From Cladosporium sp. IMV 00045 (Eukaryota; Ascomycota; Dothideomycetes; Cladosporiales; Cladosporiaceae), in the NCBI GenBank assembly GCA_001931905.2, contig MSJI02000061.1:89710-153709 (forward strand): a stretch of 64,000 nt of DNA, given 5' to 3'. The translations under genes were made by a program, and so were the position numbers. The notes under the pieces were generated by a model. The model saw only the letters and a program-made list of their open reading frames with translations, did no database searches and was not told where the DNA came from. Position 1 is the first letter of the stretch. Each line of letters begins with the position of its first letter. This document shows positions 22,789 through 33,526 of the stretch, piece after piece.

Positions 22789-23458
22789 TTTGGTATTCCA
22801 GATCACACGACAAACTGGAGAGTTGAGCCTGCAGAATCATGTGCATCTCTTGATTGCTTTACCATCGGCAAAGGAGCTAACAGAACCCCGCCATCGCCTA
22901 TAGCAGGCGAATTTGTTACAGTCGAGTTGTTGAGCCAAGACGTAGGACCAAGAGCGGAAAACTATCTTGCAGAAATGTTTGGTTCTGAAGGATGGTGAAC
23001 GCGGGGTGTTGTTCATGTGTCAATCGGTTTCCATCAATCACCGTCGGCAGACACGACGTTTGCGTATGCTTTGAAATAGGGTTCATACCACATCCAGGAG
23101 GTCCACCAATCACGAGAACAAAGATCGACATGGATCGACAGAGGGTTAAGCACAACAACAAAGCTATCGCTAAAGCTTCGTGACATGGACATCAACACCC
23201 TTATCGTTATATTCGTTGCTGCTGCCCCTCACGTTGCCAAGTCAAGCAATGCACCATACCTGCTTTGCCTCGTACACAGCTGCACCGAAGAATCCAAGGC
23301 AAAATCGCTTGTAGCTTGATGACCCGGCTAAAAGCAAAGAATGATGGCACACATCTTGAATATCATAAGCAGCCAGCCATTATGGAAAGAGATATCAATC
23401 TGCTCCACAGACTAGTCATCACTCTCTCAAGCCCTAAGTCACCTTCACCATCGACAAC
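22789..23458. promoter_or_regulatory. Divergent promoter region, GH43 and sugar transporter
   Basis: 670 bases between the two start codons. Several small frames occur; one on the minus strand (22916-23161) has a glycine-rich P-loop look without the lysine and is not called. No clear TATA box; co-regulation is inferred from layout. Confidence 0.4.
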
Positions 23459-25329
23459 ATGGCAGTGAAGAAACAAAGGGTCTACGCCTGGTATGTCTGC
23501 CTTGTGGCAGCGCTTTCGATGATTCTGTATGGTTATGATTCTTCGACATTCAATGCTATCCAAGGCTCGCCGAATTGGAAGGAATACTTCCATAATCCTG
23601 GCCCGAATGTTATCGGTTCCGTAAATACAGCATATACCGTTGGTGGCATCGTTGCTGGTATGTCTTCTTCAAAGATCGAAGTGCAAGATGAGCTCGCTCA
23701 CACGGCGATCTAGGCGTGTTCTTCTCAGCTCCCATCTCAGACCGATGGGGTCGCAAAGTAGCGTATGTAAAAGCCCAGGGCGTTCGCGAATGGACAGCAC
23801 TAAATATTCCGCGTCAGAATCATCGTCGGCTGCGTGATTGTCATCGCAGCCACCTTCGTCTCGACATTCTCCCCACGCAACATGGGTGGCATGATCGCAG
23901 GTCGTGCGATTGTCGGCATCGGCCAGGGAATTACGTTGCCGGCTGGGCCAACGTACATCAGTGAAAGTCAGTCGACGCACTTCTCAAGGATCTTGATCAA
24001 AGTAATAAGACTCTGATTCGTCTCGTGTAGTTGCTCCTGCCGAATCGCGAGGTGCGATTATGAGCTTCTGGTAAGACTCTCAAATGCGACAGCGTCTCAT
24101 AGAAAACGCCATCATCACTGACACCCTTCCAGGCAGATGAACTTCTCCGTCGGCAGTTTCCTCGCCTACTGGATCAACTACGCCTGCTCCAACTACAGCG
24201 ACCGCCTCGGCGACTGGGACTGGCGCACGACGCTGATTTTCCAGCTTCTCGCGCCGTTGATCATCATCCCCCTGATCTACTTCTGCCCCGAAAGCCCTCG
24301 CTGGTACATCAAGAAAGACCGCGTCGAAGAAGCCGTCAAAGCCCTGCAGTTGATCAGAGAAGACAACGAACGCGTGCAGGCCGAGGCGAGCGATATCTGC
24401 CGCGCGATCCAGTTCGAGAAAGACAATAACATCACTGGCTACTCGGCGCTTTGGAAGGATAAGTCGATCAGACGGCGATTGCGTGAGTTGCGGCAGACCA
24501 TAAGCGTCCCAAAAGTTGGAGCTAACATGATTTCCACCGCAGTACTCGCAATCCTCCTAAACGTCGGCCAGCAACTCTCCGGCCAAGGCTCGCTGAACAA
24601 CTACAGCACGATCATCTACCAGAACGTCTTCTCCAACAACTCCACGATTCAACTTATCAACGCGCTTAACGGCACCTTCGGAATCCTCTTCACGCTCAAC
24701 GCAACCTGGATCGTCGACCGCTACGGCCGCCGCTTCCTCCTACTCGTCGGCGCCATCGGCATGGCAGTCTGCATGATCACCGCCGCCGCCGTCGTGACGG
24801 AAACTCCAGGCGGCTCAGACGGCGAGAAGTCTCGGCCAATTGGCATCGCGACCGTCTTTCTGATGTTCCTGTTCGCCTTCTTTTTCAAGCCTTCGTGGGG
24901 CGCTACCACCTGGATTTGGACTGGCGAGATTTTCAGCATGAATGTGCGCAATCAGGCGATTGCTATCGCGGCGCAGTCGCAGAATGTCGCGAATGCCGTT
25001 TTGCAGCAGATTTTCCCGCTCTTCTTGGCAAACGAGGGCTTTTATGCGTAAGTTGGAGACCTTGCGAACGGGACATGTCCATTTGGAGAAGTTTTGGGCT
25101 GACACCTGATACCAGAATGTACATGTTCGGCGCCATCTGCGTGCTGCTCTTCTTCTATGTGTGGTTCTTCATTCCGGAAACGAAAAATGTGCCTTTGGAA
25201 GAGATAGACATTCTGTTCGGTGGAGCTGTGCATACGGATGCAGAAATCGGAACGAAGCAGGGCGACATCACTGTTGAGTTGGTGGAGCAGTCGGCGGGTA
25301 AGCGAGGATCTCGCGACGAGCATGCCTAG
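23459..25329 (+). CDS. MFS sugar transporter (sugar porter family)
   Basis: Predicted 501 residues built from seven exons: 23459-23657, 23714-23762, 23818-23966, 24031-24070, 24133-24482, 24543-25047, 25116-25329; introns are 55-68 bases. Signatures: LYGYDSSTFNAIQGSPNW in TM1, ISDRWGRKVA after TM2, AGRAIVGIGQG in TM4, APAESRGAIMSFWQM, PESPRWYIKKDR before the central loop, QQLSGQGSLNNY in TM7, WIVDRYGRRF, and PETKNVPLEEID after TM12. These place it among fungal hexose/disaccharide proton symporters of the plasma membrane. Its divergent partner is a GH43 enzyme without signal peptide, which suggests import of oligosaccharides for intracellular hydrolysis (inference). Complete, no lesions seen. 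Confidence 0.9.
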
Positions 25330-25566
25330 TTTGATTGTCAACGAGATTGGGAATATGGTGAATGGCAATTTCAGGTTGTTGATCAACCACAACAACATGT
25401 ACGCTCTGATAAGTAAACAACGCGTGAGCGCGTGCATGCATCTTGACGCATCATGTCGAAACGTCAATTGACAGATTCCCTCCTATTAATGAGTCTGAAC
25501 TTGGGCGAAAAATCGGGTATCGTGACTGCGTACAGATGTAGAGAAGAATGTAGTAGAGAATTAGGA

Positions 25567-27357
25567 TTAAGCATCCTCGCTGCCTGCTGTTTTAACACCA
25601 TCCTCGTTAGCCAAGGCCTTCTTCCAAGCGCTTTCAAATCCCTGGGCTCCAGCAGTCTGGGGCTGAGGTGCATCGTCTTGGACGGCAACATTTGTCGTTT
25701 CCGGTAGCGGACCCTCTGCGCTCTGAGCCGGATCCATCGGCTCCGGGGGGACGATGATTCCAGATTCGACGAACGAGGATTCCCGTGGCTCAGCGGGCTG
25801 CACCTTAGGCGCATTTGCCGGCGCATTGTCATCTTCTGCTAATTCGTATTCGATGTTGCTCGAGTAGATTACCGCAGCGAAGGCTTCGAGATCAGGAACC
25901 TGCTCCATGGTAGCCAGATATTCGTTGCCCATCGATTCTTGCGGTGCAATTCCTGCGAGAGTCTCAAGCTCAGCTGTACCGAGCATGGAGTGCGCCTGCC
26001 TGCAGAAGACGGGCAGAATGTGCGCGATCTTGCACTTGACATCTGAGATCTCGGTGACCCGCGGTGCATTGTCCTTAGCCAGCCCGCCAGTCTTAAAAGA
26101 CTCCATACCAACACGGTGGTCGATCAGGTTGGAGAAACCAGAGTCAAGCAGGCGGGTCAAGACGAAAGAAAACGTAGGTGAGTCGATTAGGTCGGATGTT
26201 TCGTCCAGCAATTTCCGCAAGGCATGCGTGATCTCCATCTCGGCAGACATCGGATCCTGTGCGGCATCGTGCGAGGGTGATTCATCGCTGTCAGACATGC
26301 CGGCTTGCCTGATGACAAACTGCTCTTCCTCCTGTGGTGGCAGCAAGTAAGATAGCCATCTCATCTGGCGACGCTCTTCGTCCGTCGAGCCTTCAATCTG
26401 TTTCCGCACCTGCATGATCAGATCGGACAAACGTTCCATGCTAATGTCTTCCCTGATGTTCACAGCTCCAAAGACGTCTTTCACTGCAGCCATGACACGC
26501 TCCATCATATGCTTACTGCCACGGTGTAGGAGCCACCAGCTGAATGTAAGGTACTTGCGATTTGTTTCAAAGTCGTTTCCGTAGAAGTTCTCGATGTTAT
26601 CGTCATCCCGGTTCTCCAAAGAAATCGTGGAAGATTGCGTGTTGGCTTGCGGGTTGGCCAAGCTGACCACAGAGGAGAGGTAAGTGCGTCGGCCGAGGAG
26701 ATTGAGTTGGATTCGAGTAAGGATGTTGAGTAGGGAAATCGTGTAGAGCAGCGTGAGCGCCCGCGTGATAGCTGAACACATGTCAGTACTTGCTTGACCT
26801 GGCGACAGACTCTTGACCTACAATTTATTTTCATCTCCTGCCAGAGCTGCGCCTTACTCCGCTTGGGCCTCAACCCATTATCTCCCACACTGCTCGCCAT
26901 CTGGCTGGCGTGTACAAAGCTGCCGCTGCTCGCATCGTCGGTCACACTGGGCGGTACCGAGGGATATTCTGTCGAAGCCGCTTCCGACTGACCCAAGCGA
27001 TTCAACCTCTCTTGCCTCTCTTGCTGTAGCTGTTCGGTGATCTGTTCGACGGGAAGTGCACCGATGATCTCATCTCGGATGGTTGGGAGTAAAGCCAGGA
27101 CGGTATAGGTGCAGTCTTCTTGGTTTTGCTCGAATCGACGTCGCAAGCTGTATGCGAGTCAGCGCTACCCTTCGCGGTTGATAAAATCGCATATCATACT
27201 TCTCTTTCGCGATCCTGTCCTCGCTCATGCGCTGCCGCGCCTCTGAGATCTTGCCCAGCACATATTGCCCAGCGACGTAAGCAGCGCCGATAACGCCAGC
27301 GCCAATGGCGATGTTGGTGCGATTGCGTCGGAACCAGCGACGCGTAGCTGCAATCAT
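25567..27357 (-). CDS. PEX3: Peroxin-3, peroxisomal membrane biogenesis protein
   Basis: Predicted 562 residues; exons 27357-27200, 27147-26822 and 26771-25567 with introns of 52 and 50 bases. PEX3 sits in the peroxisomal membrane and recruits PEX19 with its cargo membrane proteins. The N-terminus MIAATRRWFRRNRTNIAIGA has the basic targeting cluster followed by a TM helix (about 15-34); splicing gives RIAKENLRRRFEQNQEDCTYTVLALLPT, a strong PEX3 signature. The cytosolic domain carries ITRALTLLYTISLLNILTRIQLN, LLGRRTYLSSVVSL and YLTFSWWLLHRG. The last 70 residues (after about 490) are a Pro/Glu/Ala-rich tail, longer than in yeast. Convergent with the sugar transporter, whose stop lies 237 bases away. 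Confidence 0.95.
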
Positions 27358-28454
27358 CGCAGCATGCGTGTGTTTTTGTTATGAATGAGGATTAATATGG
27401 TATGCGTTTTGGCGTGTGAGGACCCAAATCAATGGTGGGAGATGGTTATCACACGCGAGTGACTGCAGTTGAGTTCACGCGAATGACGAGGTGTGGCCGG
27501 GAGCCGAGGCAAGCGCATCTGGTCTCACATCAAAGTCCATCGCCCACGACCGCAACAAACATCAAGTGCGACCAACGACAAATGACCTCTGGCATTCGGT
27601 GGTGATATCCAAAACAGCCTTACCAAACTTGTGTCTCGATTCCAGAGGAGCAAAGACAATTACAGGGGACGCCTGTGCATCTAGGCACGCGTATCGAATC
27701 ACCAACTCTAGTAACGTACCCAACTTCATTCTTCCGAATCGCCTCTTTCCGGAAAATTACCTGAAGACATTGGCATCCAAGCACGAGACCAGCAGATATT
27801 TTCTGCAGGTTTCTTGAGAAGAGAGGTTTATCACGCCACTGCTGTACGACCAGCAGATCTGGAAAGCTTCCTGCGATGCCAATGCTAAGGATATCGGATG
27901 ATTATCGTAGCACCACAGGAGCCATCTCCTTGAAGGCGCAGACGGAAAGCATGGAAGGGACGGATATGCTGAGTATGGGTAGATGTCGCTCCGCCATGTC
28001 GAGGATCAATCTGTGCATCCCGGCTCGCCTATTACTGATGAGTGTCTCCGTCCTGCATCCTCTCGATGAGCGGCGCAGCCTAATCGGGAAAACAGCGCCG
28101 CCACATCACGTGATATACCCTGATCTGGTATTCGCGCCAGCACGACGAGGTCATTAACCTTGGAGCATGACCAATGTATATGCTAATGCCATGCTTTGAC
28201 ATGCTCCCGCTTTGATTCGGGCAGTCCCCCGAACCGTATTGCGACGTAGAGATTTTTTCTACTCATGTTCACGTTGTCGCCAGAGCACATATATTTGGCC
28301 CTCCCGGCCTGACTTACGATCAGGCTCAAGACTCAACTCGCACCAGACGACTGTAATAAATCCAAGCAATTCTTCTAAGGCATCTGCCATACTCGAATAC
28401 TCACGAATCTCTCTTTTTCTTTTATCTTTCTCCCAACTTAATCAACTCACCTCA
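27358..28454. other. Intergenic, divergent promoters
   Basis: About 1.1 kb between PEX3 and the first tandem paralogue. Frames at 27491-27817 and 27876-28157 are not protein-like. A TATA-like TATATTT at 28290-28296 lies about 160 bases before the paralogue ATG. Confidence 0.4.
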
Positions 28455-29074
28455 ATGCTTATCCAATCGCCAATCGAAGCCCACCCGATGAGGCGCAACA
28501 TGTCGTCCTCTACCCTGACCGACGATGGAACCAGCACACCACCACCTTACACATCTCAAGAGGCACCACCGCCTTACCCTTGCAGAGCTGCATCACAACC
28601 ACGCACAAGATCGATTCCATTCGCACCTGGCGTCGTTTTCCAATGGAACCCAGCCATTCCCCAACTTCCAGACGACATCATTCTTGTCACCGTTCGAGTC
28701 AACATTCAAGGTCGCAGGAGTTCATTCGACGATCCACTTCCAGACCGGTAAGAGAACCCCTAAAGACGATCGACGAGTTCCTTCATCGTCTCAAACAACC
28801 GCTCGCTAACACCCATACAAGACCCGCACAACGCGGCTTCTTTCGTCGTCTAGGCTCAAGGATCATGAATCCCTATTCCGAAGTGAAGAACATCAGAGCA
28901 ATCAGAATGCCACGCAAAGAGTATCTTCGTCACCACAAGTTTGATTCGGAAGGAAACTACGTGGGCACCGAGCCACAGCAAGATTGGGATGATGAGATGA
29001 TCGAGGCTTGCTATGGCCAGTATCAGCACAAGCCGTTGAACAGCTTGTACAACAATGCTGTGGCCAGGATCTGA
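28455..29074 (+). CDS. Uncharacterised small protein, tandem paralogue A
   Basis: Predicted 181 residues; exons 28455-28747 and 28822-29074, 74-base intron splitting an Arg codon (CG/A). The ATG at 28455 is chosen; later in-frame ATGs at 28488 and 28500 are possible. The N-terminal half is Ser/Thr/Pro-rich with PPPY motifs (TPPPYTSQEAPPPYP), then a conserved block APGVVFQWNPAI-PDDIILVTVRV and SSFDDPLPDR at the splice site. After the intron: RGFFRR, MPRKEYLRHH, GNYVGTEP and CYGQYQHKPL. Paralogue B downstream shares the same blocks, intron position and phase. No known domain is recognised. The PPPY motifs could bind WW domains (inference). Confidence 0.7.
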
Positions 29075-29843
29075 CTGGCGATGAAGAATATGATGTACTG
29101 TTGTCCATTTAGATGGAGATTCAGATTGATCGAAGGGCTTTTTCTTTTGTCTGCAACAGAGTCAACAATCCATCAAACCAAAATCGCGCTGGCCGTGTTA
29201 TTATTACTACATGAAAAAGCAAACTCAATTACACTTAATATCAACGTTTTGATCAAACAGTTTCAATAAAACACCCATCCCCAATGATTACTAATTAAAC
29301 TTCCCCCTCGCCAAGGTACAACAGTACATCATCGCATATCTTCCAGTCACATGGCAAAGGTGGGGCTATAACGCCGCCGCCACGCCATCGCATTCCTTGG
29401 AAGCACAGGATAGATTGCCCTTGACATGCACACTCGCTGCCGGTCGACGTCACGGATCGCATAATGTGTGCTACCAGACTCTCTGCCCGTAACAAGCCTA
29501 CTTAGCTATATCTTCATCCGTCCTGACGTGAGACTGCAGGGACGATCACAGCACAGCTTGACTCACTTTGGTAGAATCGTAGGAGAGAAGAAGAGAGCTT
29601 CGCTGAGCTTGTTTCTGATGATATCGTTCGCGATATTGGGACTTTTCATCTAGCCAATCCGGCAGTGTTTCCTCTTGCCAGGTCGCGATACTGGACCTCA
29701 CTCTCCGAGAGCTTCGTTCTAGAGCTTAGCTTCCAACAGTGGCGAACAAACCCGCCCTTGCAGAACGACTCACAGCATTCCACGAACTGAACACAGTAAT
29801 ACCGCTCCCACACGCTCCAAACTCCCCTCCAAAGAACCACCAA
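29075..29843. other. Spacer between tandem paralogues
   Basis: A 769-base spacer holding the 3' flank of paralogue A and the promoter of B. Frames at 29295-29495 (minus) and 29468-29653 (plus) show no family features. Bases 29140-29300 are AT-rich. Confidence 0.35.
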
Positions 29844-30539
29844 ATGGCATCCCTCACCCCCCGCCTCCTAAGCGCCTACGCCTCCACCTTCGAAGCCTAC
29901 CCAGCACCACCACCGCGCCGCTCCTCCACAGCCTCCACCACCACAACCTCACCCCCAGCAGCATCGCCCACCTCCGAACGCCGCGCCTCAACGCCCGCAG
30001 CCATGACAGCGAACCTGCACAGCGTGCGCACGCGCTCCCTCGGCGGCCCCCTGAGCGCCGGCGTGATTTTCGAGCGCGACCCGCTCAACCCGCCCAGCGA
30101 CGACGATATCATCATCGTGACCGTGCGGATCAGCAAAGCGAAGAGCGAGAGAAGAAATTCGTTCGACGACCCATTACCAGACCGGTGAGACGCTCCCCGA
30201 AAACCAAAATTCCACATCCAAAACCGCCATCACAACCTCACTAACACGCTCCCTCCCCCCAGCCCGCCCGCTCGTGGATTTTTCCGCCGCATGTCCACCC
30301 GCCTCCTCGCCCAACCAGACCGGGACACGTACAAAGCGGTGAAAATGCCGCGGGGCGAGTACCATAGGTTTTTCCGACACGACGCGGCGGGCCACTATGC
30401 GGGCTCGGAGCCCGAAAGGGAATGGGGGGAGGAAGAGATTCAGGAGCGGTATGGGCAGTATCAGGACTTGCCGCTGCGCGCGGTGCTGGGGAGGACGCCG
30501 AGTCCGGCGGTCGCGGCGGTGGCGATGTGTGGGTGGTGA
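29844..30539 (+). CDS. Uncharacterised small protein, tandem paralogue B
   Basis: Predicted 205 residues; exons 29844-30184 and 30263-30539, 78-base intron splitting the Arg codon at the same place as in paralogue A (CG/C). Shared blocks: SAGVIFERDPLNPP-DDDIIIVTVRI, RNSFDDPLPDR, then RGFFRRMSTR, MPRGEYHRFFRHD, GHYAGSEPEREW, YGQYQDLPL. The N-terminus is Ser/Thr/Ala/Pro-rich, and the C-terminus is extended by about 15 residues. Coding GC is clearly higher than in A, and third positions are strongly C/G, so the two copies have drifted apart. No known domain; conservation is strongest around the splice site and the C-terminal 60 residues, which is probably the functional part. Confidence 0.7.
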
Positions 30540-30860
30540 GTGCGTGGGTGGTGAGTAAGTGGGGGTGGGGAAGGGGTGGAGGGGATGGTGGGGAAATTGG
30601 GATGAGAAGGATTTGTGGTACTGGTGTCTTGCTTTTGTTACGTCTTGCCGTTCTTTGCGATTCTTTTTCTGAAATTGCTTTCACTTGACATGGTATTCTC
30701 TTAGCAAGGAGCACTCGGAACATGCGGCCATCCGTGCAAAGAAACGCAACAAACAACGGATCGGAACAGACTGACTAGAAAGAAAGAGAAATTTGAGTTC
30801 ATATCATCTAATTGTCCATCCGTACTCACAAGACCAAAATCAACACCATCTCCATCCACC
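30540..30860. other. Convergent intergenic stretch
   Basis: Begins with a G-rich run (30540-30605) after the stop of paralogue B, then ordinary sequence up to the LSG1 stop. Probably both terminators; nothing else seen. Confidence 0.35.
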
Positions 30861-32957
30861 TTACTCATAGTCATTCTGACTCTTATTCGAGTACTTGACG
30901 TTGAACTTATTCGCCCTCTTATTCCCCTTGAAATGCTTCTTGCTATTCTTCAAATCCGCCGGATCCACATCCTTCTCCAGCGCCGTCATAGTCTTGAGCT
31001 TCCTGCCGCTGAACTCCTTGCCCTGCTCCGAGTACTTGTGGTGGAACGGCTGCTCCAAGCGCGCATTGCCCTGGCCCGGGGCGAAGAATTGCTTGTCGAG
31101 TTTCTTGCCCTTGTTGCCGCCCACGGACGGCATGGGGACGAGATCCGGGTCGTCCATGAGAGAGGGGTTGTTGGATTGCCGCATGGCGGCTTCGACGCTG
31201 GCGGCGAGGGCGGCGCGGCGTTTTTCCGGCAGGTGCGCGGCGTCGTACAGCTCGCGGTTGAAGTGGTGCGGGTCGATGGGCGGGTCGGCGGGCGGAGGCG
31301 TGCAGAACAGCAGCTTGCCTTTCACGTAGTCTTTGAGGATCCAGCGCGCGGCTCTGCTCTCGTCCGGCTGGCCGAGACCCTGCGTGGCGAAGCCTCTGGC
31401 GCGCGCGTAGGCGCGAAGCACCTCTTCGCCGGTGGGGAAGCCGGTGCCTCCTTCTTCGATGGGGCGGGTTTGAATTTTCATGCCGTACACGGCTTCGAGG
31501 AAGGCTTGCGGGATGCGCTGGGCGACGAGTGTGCCAGGGCCGGAGTATTCGCGGAGTTGGTCGATGGGGAGCACACCGTTGCAGACGAGCTCGGCTTTCG
31601 TGTTGGCGAAGTTGGGGAAGACGAGACCGGGGCAATCGCAGAGTACGACTTTGTTCGAGAGGTGGATCGTCTGGAAATGCTTGGTCTTACCGGGAGTGGC
31701 GGAGACGGACACCTTCTTGGCTCCCAACAGGGCGTTGATTGTCGATGATTTACCGACGTTGGGGTACCCGACCAGGCCGATTTGAGTCTTGCGAGGAGGC
31801 TTGCCGGGTTCTTGGTCCTTCTTGGGGACCTTGGGAGAATGCTTCAAGAAAAGTGCTTCGAGGTCCTCGGTCGTCAAGATTCTCGTCTGTTCCTCGATTG
31901 ACAGAGGCACGTCCATTTTAGGGGGTCCCTCCACAGTCTCCTCGTCCACCCACTTGCTGTCTTTATCTTCCTGCTCCTTGAATTCGACTTTGCGTTGTTT
32001 CTGTTGCACTTTCTTGACGTCTTCGGGGAGCTCTTCCTCAACGTCTTCCTCGAGGCCATCTCTGCTGTCCATGTCAGAAAGGCCTTCTTCGTCATCCGAC
32101 TCCTCTTCACTTTCGTTCTCGTCTTGCTCCTCTTCGTCGTCACTTCCTCTAGCCTCGTTGATCTCCTTGGCCAGCTCGGCGGAGAAAAAGCGGAAGTCAA
32201 TGCCATGCTCTGTGAAGTAGTTTGCCCATGCCGTCCTCTGCTCCAAAGTCATCATGTCCGCCTTGTTCACCAGGAGCAAGTTGCGCTTCTTCTTGTCCAC
32301 TTCCTTGACGTAAAGGTCCAAATCGGCACTTCTGAACATTAACGGGTTGCGAGCATCGACAATCTGAACGATCAAGTCAGATCGCTCAATGACGCGCCAC
32401 AGCTGCCTCCAGACTTCCAAGTTGCGCTCGAAGGGCGTCATCAACAAATCGTCGATTTCTTGCAGCTCGGCCAGGTTTCTCCGCCATTCGAGGAAAGCAC
32501 TCTTCTCACGATCGTGCAGCTCGTGCGCGGTCATCTCCTTGTCCCAAGCGGGTCTTCTCGGAATCGTCAAACGCGCACGCTTCGAGTTCTGTTTCTTCAT
32601 GATACCGCGCTCCTCAGCGGCGGAGAGCAGGTAAGGGTTCTTCTGGTCTCTGTGGATGATCTTGACGTTGTTCATCTTCTCGGCCGTGAAGTCTGTGCCG
32701 GCCAATTCTGCGGTGGAAAGGAACTCGTCGAGCGCGCCTTGCTCGGTGATGGAGCGCATCTTGACCCAGTCGTCGCCTTGCGCCTCGTTGACGATGTATG
32801 CGTTGCCTTCTTGGTCGACTCGCTTGATTCCGCCCTTGCCGCCTTTGTCGGGAGCGACACCACCGCGGTGCATGGCACTCTTTTTTCCTTTGCCGAATCG
32901 GTCGTTCATCAGCGAGTTGCCGAGACCGACGGCGTTCTTGCTCTTGGGCAAGCCCAT
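30861..32957 (-). CDS. LSG1: Large-subunit GTPase LSG1 (60S export/NMD3 release)
   Basis: A single-exon 698-residue circularly permuted GTPase of the YlqF/LSG1 family. In the cytosol it works in late 60S maturation to release the export adaptor NMD3. The permuted G motifs are visible: DARNP (201-205), G4 NKAD (231-234), G1 VGYPNVGKSS (396-405) and G3 DCPG (441-444). The start MGLPKSKNAVGLGNSLMNDRFGKGK is the conserved basic N-terminus. An acidic insertion (about 272-312) separates G4 from G1, as in other eukaryotic LSG1 proteins. The basic C-terminus (KKHFKGNKRANKFNVKYSNK) resembles rRNA-binding tails. It is divergent from LTV1, another ribosome assembly gene. Confidence 0.96.
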   Translation of the reverse strand: MGLPKSKNAVGLGNSLMNDRFGKGKKSAMHRGGVAPDKGGKGGIKRVDQEGNAYIVNEAQGDDWVKMRSITEQGALDEFLSTAELAGTDFTAEKMNNVKIIHRDQKNPYLLSAAEERGIMKKQNSKRARLTIPRRPAWDKEMTAHELHDREKSAFLEWRRNLAELQEIDDLLMTPFERNLEVWRQLWRVIERSDLIVQIVDARNPLMFRSADLDLYVKEVDKKKRNLLLVNKADMMTLEQRTAWANYFTEHGIDFRFFSAELAKEINEARGSDDEEEQDENESEEESDDEEGLSDMDSRDGLEEDVEEELPEDVKKVQQKQRKVEFKEQEDKDSKWVDEETVEGPPKMDVPLSIEEQTRILTTEDLEALFLKHSPKVPKKDQEPGKPPRKTQIGLVGYPNVGKSSTINALLGAKKVSVSATPGKTKHFQTIHLSNKVVLCDCPGLVFPNFANTKAELVCNGVLPIDQLREYSGPGTLVAQRIPQAFLEAVYGMKIQTRPIEEGGTGFPTGEEVLRAYARARGFATQGLGQPDESRAARWILKDYVKGKLLFCTPPPADPPIDPHHFNRELYDAAHLPEKRRAALAASVEAAMRQSNNPSLMDDPDLVPMPSVGGNKGKKLDKQFFAPGQGNARLEQPFHHKYSEQGKEFSGRKLKTMTALEKDVDPADLKNSKKHFKGNKRANKFNVKYSNKSQNDYE

Positions 32958-33526
32958 GTTGCTGGTGATGTGTGTTTAATTAGGCGACGAGCCAGTATGT
33001 GTTGTTGTGATTTTCCCAAGATCGCCCTGCAAGGCAATGAAGTAGAGAGTGTATGCCTGTGTGTATTGTAAGCAAGCAACAGGCAAGGTGAGGTTGAAGT
33101 GTGATGTGGTATGAGTCTATGGCAAGCTGATTATCAATTCTGAAGACTTGACGCAAAACTCCCCCTCCACCAAGTGCAGCGATGACGCGGGACAGCCAGG
33201 GCGTAAAGGGCAGACTTTGCTTGGGGCAGAGAAGGCTCGCACGGAGCGATAGGCGGGCTGAACAGCTTCGATAAAAATTCCATCAACTTCACCCTCGCCA
33301 TCCCTGCGGTCTGCGCTATAGCTCCCTCCCGCCTATTCCCTGCGTCGCCCAAAAAAAGACCCCGCCAAGCATAGAGATCGGCTTTTTCTTTTGAAGTGGG
33401 CCATTTAGGTGCCCAATCTCGCAGTCAGTCAGTAGCAATTCGGCAACAAAAACCTTTTTAGCAACTAACAATACCGAACGGCATACAACAACTACACACT
33501 CTTTCAATCCCACAGCGACCGCCAAA
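32958..33526. promoter_or_regulatory. Divergent promoter of LSG1 and LTV1
   Basis: 569 bases separate the start codons of two ribosome-biogenesis genes. It includes short A-runs (33346-33358) and T/A runs such as ATAAAAATT near 33271, but no motif I can name with confidence. A bidirectional promoter is inferred from layout. Confidence 0.45.

Noticed and set aside
22916..23161. Minus-strand frame with a P-loop-like GGPPGCGMN stretch
   Set aside because: The Walker A lysine is missing, there is no second kinase motif, and the frame lies in a promoter region; most likely chance.
30933..31748. Long frames antisense to LSG1
   Set aside because: They mirror the codon bias of LSG1, which is a clear, conserved gene; shadow frames.
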